In this document: in pieces, positions 1 through 4,445 of the stretch
How positions within the stretch are numbered: the stretch's first letter is position 1
How the letters are laid out: every line of letters begins with the position of its first letter
Assembly: GCA_000715855.1 (NCBI GenBank)
Contig: KL571225.1
Span: 23,099 to 29,444 of the forward strand
Direction of reading: 5' to 3'
DNA length: 6,346 bases
Source of the DNA: Actinoplanes liguriensis
GTDB lineage: Bacteria > Actinomycetota > Actinomycetes > Mycobacteriales > Micromonosporaceae
Notes under the pieces: generated by a model
Told to the model about the DNA's origin: nothing
The model's input: only the letters and a program-made list of their open reading frames with translations
Database searches by the model: none
Program-made: the position numbers and the translations under genes

Positions 1-1176
1 AAGGCCGCGGAGGCGACCGCCACCCCGAAGCCGTCCCGCCCGGCGACCCCGTTCGAGCTCGCCGAGCAACGCCTGGAACTGCAGGCGCAGGCCCTGGAGA
101 AGGGCGACGAGAAGGGCTGGCTGGCCCCGATCGACCCGGCGAAGAAGGTGCTCATCGCCCGGTACCGCACGATCTTCCGCAACCTGCGTGCCCTGGAGAT
201 CAGCCACGCCGAGTTCCACGGCGACAAGCTCGACGCCGTCGCCGGCCGGGTCGTGGTCCAGGCCTCGCTCGGCTACTGCTTCTCCGGCGTCACCTGCCCG
301 GCCTGGGACGGCAACTACGGCGCGGGCCCGGCCAAGACCACCTACAAGCTGACGTTCCAGCTCATCAGCGGCGTGTGGGTGATCACCTCACTCGACGACG
401 CGACCGGCGTGAAGAACAACTACCTGCAGCCGGCGCCGTGGGACAACGCGACGCTGACCCTGGTGAAGGGCAAGCGCGTGATCGTCGCCGGCCCGAGCAG
501 CCAGGCCAAGCGGCTCAAGCAGGTGCTCACGCTCGCCGAGAAGGCCGCCAAGGTGGTCGACAAGTACGCCGGCTACGTCGACAACCCGCAGAAGCGCTAC
601 CGCATCTACGTGGCTGACGAGAAGGGCTGGAAGAACTGGTACGGCGGGGTCGACCAGGACTGGATCGTCGGCTACGAGATGCCGTTGAACTCGACCGGCG
701 GCGACATCATCCTGCGCGCCAAGTCGAGCGGCAACCTGCGCCAGCTCGCCGTGACCGTCCAGCACGAGCTGACCCACGTGGTCACGCTGGGCGGCGGGGA
801 TGCGGCGTCCGACAACGATCAGTGGCTGGTCGAGGGCATCGCCGAATACGTCGGTGCGCTGCCGCGCAAACCGCAGGACACCGGCAACCATGACGTACTG
901 ACCGACTCGTTCAAGCGGCGCGGAGTGCCGAAGACGATCGCGGTGCCGTCGCTGGACGACGACGCGGACGACCTGACGGTCAACACGCTCTACGCGATGG
1001 GGCACTACGCGACGGCGTGCATGGCGGACAAGTTCGGCGAGCGGAAGCTGTTCCAGTTCACGAACCTGGTGCTGCGCGAGGGCAAGAAGCCGGACGAGGC
1101 GTCCCGGACCGCGTACGGCAAGCCGTTCTCCACCGTCGACAAGGCCTGCCTCAGCTGGATTCGGCAGCGAGTCTGA
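1..1176 (+). CDS. Putative gluzincin-type zinc metallopeptidase (peptidase MA-like), 5' partial
   Basis: The frame is open from base 1 with no stop, so the gene starts before the window; 391 residues are visible. The GTG at 148 is internal, because convincing protein lies upstream of it. In order: a Pro/Ala/Thr linker (residues 1-17); a helical start and alpha/beta stretch (about 18-135, ELAEQRLELQ to GVWVITSLDD) that resembles NTF2-like accessory domains of actinobacterial secreted proteins; then a peptidase domain. The active-site motif HELTH is at residues 255-259 (763-777) and WLVEGIAEY follows, with Glu278 (832-834) as the expected third zinc ligand. This HExxH plus E pattern is the gluzincin arrangement of the peptidase MA-like group. 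Cysteine pairs (GYCFSGVTC; CMADKF with ACLSW) would suit an exported protein, but any signal peptide or membrane anchor is outside the window. The substrate is unknown. The gene converges on, and overlaps by 26 bp, the glycolipid-binding gene. The metallopeptidase call is fairly secure; the N-terminal fold is a guess. Confidence 0.8.
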   Translation, partial: KAAEATATPKPSRPATPFELAEQRLELQAQALEKGDEKGWLAPIDPAKKVLIARYRTIFRNLRALEISHAEFHGDKLDAVAGRVVVQASLGYCFSGVTCPAWDGNYGAGPAKTTYKLTFQLISGVWVITSLDDATGVKNNYLQPAPWDNATLTLVKGKRVIVAGPSSQAKRLKQVLTLAEKAAKVVDKYAGYVDNPQKRYRIYVADEKGWKNWYGGVDQDWIVGYEMPLNSTGGDIILRAKSSGNLRQLAVTVQHELTHVVTLGGGDAASDNDQWLVEGIAEYVGALPRKPQDTGNHDVLTDSFKRRGVPKTIAVPSLDDDADDLTVNTLYAMGHYATACMADKFGERKLFQFTNLVLREGKKPDEASRTAYGKPFSTVDKACLSWIRQRV

Positions 1177-1804
1177 CCCCCGGCTCGACCCGCCGCGCCA
1201 GACCCGGATAGTCGATCACGAAGCCGTCGTCGTCGACCGTCAGATCGGCCGCGAACGTCTCGCTCGCGTACCGGACCCGGTCCCCGCCCAGCGGGGTGTA
1301 GATCTGGTCCGCCTGGACCACCTCCAGGCTCGGCACCAGCACCCACACGACGCTCAGCCGGTGCGAGAGGCCGGTCTCCCCGCGCATCAGGTCCAGGCGG
1401 CGGATCGGCAGCGTGTTGGTCAGCGGCGAGCAGCCCAGATCGACGTCGAACGCCCCGAAGAGGCGATCCGGATCCTCGATCCCGGGCAGACCGGCGCGGG
1501 CGTGCCCGGCAGCCGCCAGGGCCGCGTCGAGGTCGCCCTGCTCGGAGGTGGTGACCCGCCAGCGGCCGGCCGCCATCTCCAGCCGCACCCCGCGGGCCCA
1601 GCCGGCGCCCTCGGTCCGCACGTCCAGCGAGGCGCTCGCCCAGCCGGGATCGGTCTGGATCTCATATCGGCAGGAGTAGGCGACCGGCGTCGCCGCCAGC
1701 GCCACACCCTGCGCATACAGCCCGTTCCGCGCGTCGAGGCGCACATGCTCACTGCCGGGGACATCCCGGCGCTCCCAGAACAATCCCGCAGACAGCATGC
1801 CCAT
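1151..1804 (-). CDS. Putative glycolipid-binding family protein (DUF1089 / Glycolipid_bind-like)
   Basis: A complete 217-residue protein. The order of motifs matches my recollection of the putative glycolipid-binding family: an opening FWERRDVPGSEHVRL (9-23), a Cys-Arg-Tyr strand (CRYEIQTDPGW, 45-55), GRWRVTTSEQGDLDAAL (80-95), the signature DVDLGCSPLTNTLPIRRL (120-137), VVWVLVPSLEV (152-162), and a closing VRYASETFAADLTVDDDGF then YPGLARR (178-205). There is no signal peptide or membrane segment, so it should be cytoplasmic. The glycolipid-binding name comes from the family label; its ligand and cellular role are not known here. Start: ATG at 1804 or ATG at 1798 (MGM...). No Shine-Dalgarno precedes either, and a TANNNT element ends 6 nt before the 1804 ATG, which would suit a leaderless mRNA. 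It is transcribed away from the helicase terminator and its 3' end runs 26 bp into the metallopeptidase gene. Confidence 0.82.
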   Translation of the reverse strand: MGMLSAGLFWERRDVPGSEHVRLDARNGLYAQGVALAATPVAYSCRYEIQTDPGWASASLDVRTEGAGWARGVRLEMAAGRWRVTTSEQGDLDAALAAAGHARAGLPGIEDPDRLFGAFDVDLGCSPLTNTLPIRRLDLMRGETGLSHRLSVVWVLVPSLEVVQADQIYTPLGGDRVRYASETFAADLTVDDDGFVIDYPGLARRVEPGVRLAAESS

Positions 1805-1810
1805 AACGGC

Positions 1811-1816
1811 AAGCTA
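1811..1816 (-). promoter_or_regulatory. Candidate -10 element for a leaderless glycolipid-binding gene mRNA
   Basis: The minus strand reads TAGCTT (TANNNT, the usual actinobacterial -10 form), then 6 nt, then the ATG at 1804. That spacing would place the transcription start at or next to the A of the start codon. No good -35 hexamer lies 16-19 nt upstream. An A/T-rich patch at 1846-1858 could instead hold a -10 region for a start about 40 nt upstream. It is a weak call based only on motif and spacing. Confidence 0.25.
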
Positions 1817-1918
1817 CCCGGGTTTGCGCCGGGAAAGGCCACGGCAAATTCTTTTTATCCCGTACGGCGTCAGCCCCGTCCGCAGCCTACCGACCCCGTC
1901 CCGTCCGCGGCGGCACCT

Positions 1919-1938
1919 GTGGACAGCCCTGTGGATAA
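1919..1938 (-). promoter_or_regulatory. Pair of DnaA-box-like 9-mers
   Basis: On the minus strand, 1938-1930 reads TTATCCACA, a perfect match to the classical DnaA box. 1927-1919 reads CTGTCCACA, one mismatch from TTGTCCACA, the form favoured in high-GC actinomycetes. Both point the same way and lie 11 bp apart centre to centre, about one helical turn, which would allow adjacent DnaA binding. A looser match, TGATCCACA, lies at 2112-2104 inside the repeat array. The pair sits 115-134 bp upstream of the glycolipid-binding gene, next to the helicase terminator. No dnaA, dnaN or other origin gene is in the window, so a titration or regulatory site is more likely than an origin. Binding is not shown. 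Confidence 0.4.
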
Positions 1939-1943
1939 CCGAA

Positions 1944-1973
1944 AGCCCCGGCTCGCGGCTGCGAGTCGGGGCT
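1944..1973 (-). terminator. Probable transcription terminator of the DEAD-box helicase
   Basis: Bases 1944-1956 pair with 1961-1973 in a 13-bp stem with one G-U wobble and a 4-nt loop (1957-1960). Read on the minus strand, the hairpin is followed by TTTCGGTTATCC, a short T-containing tail, which suits rho-independent ending of leftward transcription. It lies about 170 bp beyond the helicase stop, so the intervening repeat array would be part of the helicase 3' UTR. No plus-strand gene ends nearby, because the metallopeptidase stops at 1176. Confidence 0.7.
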
Positions 1974-1986
1974 CCCGTGTCGTTCA

Positions 1987-2157
1987 GTTCAGTGCGTGGC
2001 CGCTCAGGTCAGCGGCCGTTTCACATCAGCAGCCACTTCTACCTGTGGCCGCTTCGGATCAGCGGCCGTTCGACTTCAGTGGCTGCTTTGGATCAGTAGC
2101 CCCTGTGGATCAGTGGCTGCTTTGGATCAGTGAGTGCTTCGGATCAGTGGCTGCGAG
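1987..2157. repeat. Degenerate 17-bp tandem repeat array in the helicase 3' region
   Basis: On the plus strand the unit is close to GGATCAGTGGCTGCTTT. Six units in exact 17-bp register start at 2056, 2073, 2090, 2107, 2124 and 2141; the last covers the helicase stop codon (2144-2146). More divergent units start near 2006, 2023 and 2040, the last a base short, and a further trace begins near 1987. The 17-bp period is not a multiple of three, no ORF explains it, and the neighbouring genes lack this pattern. The array lies between the helicase stop and the 1944-1973 hairpin, so it would be transcribed leftward as 3' UTR. The older-looking half (1987-2070) is GC-richer (AGCGGCCG) and contains inverted repeats; the newer half is more uniform. 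Confidence 0.75.
1998..2087 (-). other. Potential structured RNA segment: two near-identical hairpins and a long-range stem
   Basis: GGCCGCT at 1998-2004 pairs with AGCGGCC at 2011-2017 (7 bp, loop 6). GGCCGCT at 2047-2053 pairs with AGCGGCC at 2061-2067 (7 bp, loop 7). The second hairpin copies the first, 49 bp further on. In addition AGCAGCCACT at 2028-2037 is the exact complement of AGTGGCTGCT at 2078-2087, a 10-bp stem enclosing the second hairpin; the same partner sequence recurs at 2112-2121. These pairings arise because one repeat unit (near 2023) reads in the opposite sense to the rest. The folding is inferred from complementarity only. Confidence 0.45.
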
Positions 2158-4177
2158 CCGGGCGGGACGGGTTGAAACGGCCGCCCGGGCCCTCACGACG
2201 GTCGGTGCGCTGACCGTCCCGGCGCTGGCCGGAAGGCCGGTCAGCGGTGGTGCGAGCCGGACGGTCGCCGAACGCGCGATCAGTCCGCGGCCGGTCACCG
2301 AAGCGACGGTCGGCACCGGCGGCACCGAAGTTGCCCCGGTCGCCGGAGCCCGCACCCTGCCGGTCGCCGTAGCCACCGCGGTCGCCCGCGGGACGGTCCC
2401 CAGCGGGACGGTCACCGTAGCTGCCACGCTCGCCCGCCGGACGGTCGCCGAAGCTGCCACGGTCGCGGTTCGGGCGGTCGCCGTAGCTGCCGCGCTCGCC
2501 GGCCGGGCGGTCACCACGGTAGCCACCACCGGACGGGCGGTCGCCGTAGCTGCCGCGCTCACCCGCCGGACGGTCACCACGGTAGCCACCGGAGGGACGG
2601 TCGCCGAAGCTGTTGTTCCGGTCGCCGTAGGAACGCTGCGGACGGTCGCCGTAGCGCGGCCGGTCACCCCGGTCGCCACCGAAGCGGCCACGCCCGCCAC
2701 CGGAGCGCTCACGACGCGGCTCCGGCTCCTCGACCACCGGGATGCCACTCGGCTCCCGGGCGCCGGTGATCTCGGCGAGCTTCTCGTCGCCCACGCGCAC
2801 CCGCACCTCGGACGGCGCGACACCCGCCTTGGTCATCATCGCCTGGGTGGTGCGGCGCTGCTTGGGGAGCACCAGCGTCACGACCGCGCCGGACTCGCCG
2901 GCCCGGGCGGTGCGACCGGCCCGGTGCAGGTAGTCCTTCGGGTCCTTCGGCGGGTCCACGTGCACGACCAGGGAGACCCCGTCGACGTGGATGCCCCGGG
3001 CGGCCACGTCCGTGGCGACCAGGACGTTCGTCCGGCCTTCCTTGAACTCGGCCAGGGTCCGGGTACGCACCCGCTGGGTCTTGCCGCCGTGCAGCGCACC
3101 GGCCCGCACACCGACCGCGTGGAGCTGCTCGACCAGACGGTCGACGCCCATCTGGGTGCGTGCGAAGACGATGGTCTTGCCGGCCCGGTTCGCGATCCAC
3201 GAGGTGATCGGGAACTTGTCCGACGGCGGGATCAGCAGCAGGTGGTGATCCATCGTGGACACGCTGGCCTCGGCCGGCGCGGTGGAGTGCGTCACCGGGT
3301 CGTGCATGAAGCGCTTGACCAGGGTGTCGACGTCACCGTCCAGAGTGGCCGAGAAGAGCAGGCGCTGCGCGTGCTCCGGCGTCTTGGCGAGCAGCTCGGT
3401 GACCTCGGGCAGGAAGCCCATGTCGGCCATCTGGTCAGCCTCGTCGAGAACGGTGACCTCGACGTCGTCGAGCTTGCACGCGCCCCGCTCGATCAGGTCG
3501 GCGAGCCGGCCCGGGGTCGCCACGATGACCTCGACGCCGCGGCGCAGAGCATCCATCTGACGGTCGTACGGAACCCCGCCGACAGCGGTCTTCAGGAAGA
3601 CGCCGACCGCGCGGCCGACCGGCATCAGCGAGTCGGCGACCTGCATGGCCAGCTCACGGGTCGGAACGAGGATCAGAGCCTTCGGGTAGTGCGGACGAGC
3701 CTTGCCGCCCTGAGCGGTGCGGGCCAGCACCGGCAGGCCGAAGGCGAGCGTCTTGCCCGAGCCGGTCTGGCCACGGCCCAGCACGTCGCGACCGGCCAGA
3801 GCGTCCGGCACGGTCGCGGCCTGGATCTCGAACGGGGTGGTGATGCCCTCACGGTTGAGGACTCGCACGATCTCGGCCGGCACGCCCAGGTCGGCGAAGG
3901 TGATGACCGGCGCGGCCGGGGCCTCGTCAGCGGTCTCGTCAGCGACGATCTCCGCGGTCTCGTCAGCGACGACCTCGGTGGTCTCGGCCGTGACGATCTC
4001 GGCGGTCTCCGCCGTGGGGGTTTCGGTGATCTCGGCCGCGGGGGTCTCGGCGGCGATGTTCTCGGCGGCCTCGGGGGCGGCCGTCTCGGCGGCGGTGTTC
4101 TCCGCGCCGGTGGTGCCATCAGTGCTGTTGCTGTCGAAAACGGACGGGAACGTGCTGGGGTCAGCGAAAGTGGTCAA
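2144..4177 (-). CDS. DEAD-box ATP-dependent RNA helicase with acidic N-tail and RG/GDRP-rich C-tail
   Basis: This enzyme unwinds RNA duplexes using ATP, in the cytoplasm, most likely in ribosome assembly, mRNA turnover or cold adaptation. Of 677 residues, 1-90 form an acidic Ala/Glu/Thr-rich tail. The helicase core covers about 92-440: Q motif (ITTPFEIQ, 112-119), motif I GQTGSGKT (136-143), PTREL (172-176), TPGRL (221-225), DEAD (245-248), SAT (276-278), IVFART (336-341), VATDVAARG (387-395), HRAGRTARAG (418-427). All catalytic residues are intact. Residues 490-677 are a disordered basic tail with twelve GDRP and ten [YF]GDR motifs; no DbpA-type domain is seen. Start: TTG at 4177 has AGAGAGG 5 nt upstream and opens TTFADPSTFPSVF. 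In-frame ATGs at 4201 and 4285 would add Arg-rich residues and lack a good ribosome site. It is probably monocistronic, with its own leader and terminator. The family is certain; the exact orthologue is not. Confidence 0.95.
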   Translation of the reverse strand: MTTFADPSTFPSVFDSNSTDGTTGAENTAAETAAPEAAENIAAETPAAEITETPTAETAEIVTAETTEVVADETAEIVADETADEAPAAPVITFADLGVPAEIVRVLNREGITTPFEIQAATVPDALAGRDVLGRGQTGSGKTLAFGLPVLARTAQGGKARPHYPKALILVPTRELAMQVADSLMPVGRAVGVFLKTAVGGVPYDRQMDALRRGVEVIVATPGRLADLIERGACKLDDVEVTVLDEADQMADMGFLPEVTELLAKTPEHAQRLLFSATLDGDVDTLVKRFMHDPVTHSTAPAEASVSTMDHHLLLIPPSDKFPITSWIANRAGKTIVFARTQMGVDRLVEQLHAVGVRAGALHGGKTQRVRTRTLAEFKEGRTNVLVATDVAARGIHVDGVSLVVHVDPPKDPKDYLHRAGRTARAGESGAVVTLVLPKQRRTTQAMMTKAGVAPSEVRVRVGDEKLAEITGAREPSGIPVVEEPEPRRERSGGGRGRFGGDRGDRPRYGDRPQRSYGDRNNSFGDRPSGGYRGDRPAGERGSYGDRPSGGGYRGDRPAGERGSYGDRPNRDRGSFGDRPAGERGSYGDRPAGDRPAGDRGGYGDRQGAGSGDRGNFGAAGADRRFGDRPRTDRAFGDRPARTTADRPSGQRRDGQRTDRREGPGGRFNPSRPARSH
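2258..2677 (-). repeat. In-gene repeats encoding [YF]GDRP / RGDRPAGERGS motifs of the helicase tail
   Basis: Helicase residues 501-640 repeat short units built on [YF]GDRP-(S/A)-G. The clearest block is GDRPAGERGSYGDRPSGGGYR, whose 11-residue first half recurs at residues 534, 555 and, slightly changed, 577. The nucleotide sequence repeats with it, in units of roughly 33-63 bp, which suggests recent slippage or unequal crossing-over. The period stays in codon frame, unlike the 17-bp array just downstream. Confidence 0.8.
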
Positions 4178-4182
4178 GAGAA

Positions 4183-4189
4183 CCTCTCT
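4183..4189 (-). promoter_or_regulatory. Ribosome binding site selecting the TTG start of the helicase
   Basis: The minus strand reads AGAGAGG, then 5 nt (TTCTC), then TTG. This is the only purine-rich ribosome-site candidate at a sensible distance from any of the in-frame starts, so it favours TTG 4177 over the upstream ATG codons at 4201 and 4285. Confidence 0.55.
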
Positions 4190-4219
4190 ACGGGGGCGCA
4201 TGCTCGCGAATAGCCCGCC

Positions 4220-4237
4220 GCGGTTTTCGAGAACCGC
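4220..4237 (-). other. Hairpin in the 5' leader of the helicase mRNA
   Basis: A perfect 6-bp stem (4220-4225 with 4232-4237, GCGGTT/AACCGC) encloses a 6-nt loop. It lies 43 nt upstream of the TTG start, ahead of the ribosome site. There is no T-run after it on the minus strand, so it looks more like a leader structure than a terminator. A weaker 5-bp stem sits further up the leader (4332-4336 with 4346-4350). A role in translational or temperature control is only a possibility. Confidence 0.4.
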
Positions 4238-4306
4238 CCGCTGAAATGCCCGCAAGAACGCCCGAGGCGCGCACCGGGTGGGCACGCCGCGTCAATAACT
4301 GCCATA

Positions 4307-4312
4307 AGTGTA
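4307..4312 (-). promoter_or_regulatory. Alternative -10 candidate for the helicase (TACACT)
   Basis: The minus strand reads TACACT in the least GC-rich part of the leader (about 4292-4320). It would give a leader of about 120 nt. No convincing -35 element is at the right distance, so it ranks below the 4387-4415 candidate. Confidence 0.2.
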
Positions 4313-4386
4313 CGTGTGAACGCTCGCGCCACCGACCTCATTCCCGTCGGGTAGTGGGCAGGCTCACCTCAGCGCACAACCTCGCC

Positions 4387-4415
4387 AGCTTAGAGCAGGC
4401 GTCCCCGAGCAGCAA
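4387..4415 (-). promoter_or_regulatory. Candidate promoter of the helicase gene
   Basis: On the minus strand TTGCTG (4415-4410) is followed by exactly 17 nt and then TAAGCT (4392-4387), a TANNNT -10 element. Transcription would start near 4380 and give a leader of about 200 nt before the TTG start. Long leaders are common for stress-regulated RNA helicases. The -35 half overlaps the hairpin that appears to terminate the upstream gene. The hexamers are only partial matches to consensus, so confidence is limited. Confidence 0.35.
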
Positions 4416-4428
4416 ATACCCGGGGACG
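4400..4428 (-). terminator. Probable terminator of the Pro-rich membrane protein gene
   Basis: CGTCCCCG (4400-4407) and CGGGGACG (4421-4428) form a perfect 8-bp GC-rich stem with a 13-nt loop, beginning 18 bp after the stop codon of the minus-strand gene that ends at 4446. No long T-run follows, as in many actinobacterial terminators. The hairpin separates this gene from the helicase, so the two are probably not one operon. Confidence 0.6.
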
Positions 4429-4445
4429 TCAGGCCCGTCGGACGC

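Noticed and set aside
148..150. GTG at 148 as the start of the metallopeptidase
   Set aside because: The same frame is open to base 1 and encodes a helix continuous with the downstream domain, with no ribosome site before the GTG.
1817..1833. Hairpin CCCGG-loop-CCGGG just upstream of the glycolipid-binding gene as a terminator
   Set aside because: The stem is only 5 bp, no plus-strand gene ends before it, and on the minus strand it lies in the promoter region. It is common by chance in GC-rich DNA.
1846..2112. A chromosomal replication origin around the DnaA boxes
   Set aside because: Only two or three boxes are present, the A/T-rich patch is just 13 bp, and dnaA, dnaN, rpmH or parAB are not seen nearby.
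1987..2157. The 17-bp array as a CRISPR
   Set aside because: Units are directly adjacent with no unique spacers, are too short and degenerate, and no cas gene is present.
1361..4213. A 950-codon plus-strand open frame opposite the helicase and its 3' region
   Set aside because: It is antisense to clear helicase motifs, its translation is low-complexity Arg/Val/Ala/Thr sequence mirroring the helicase repeats, and it crosses the intergenic region and the start of another gene. High GC at third positions explains the lack of stops.
4199..4285. ATG at 4285 or 4201 as the helicase start
   Set aside because: They add Arg-rich residues unlike the acidic tail, have no good ribosome site, and would cover the leader hairpin. 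TTG 4177 has AGAGAGG at 5 nt. The ATG at 4201 cannot be fully excluded.
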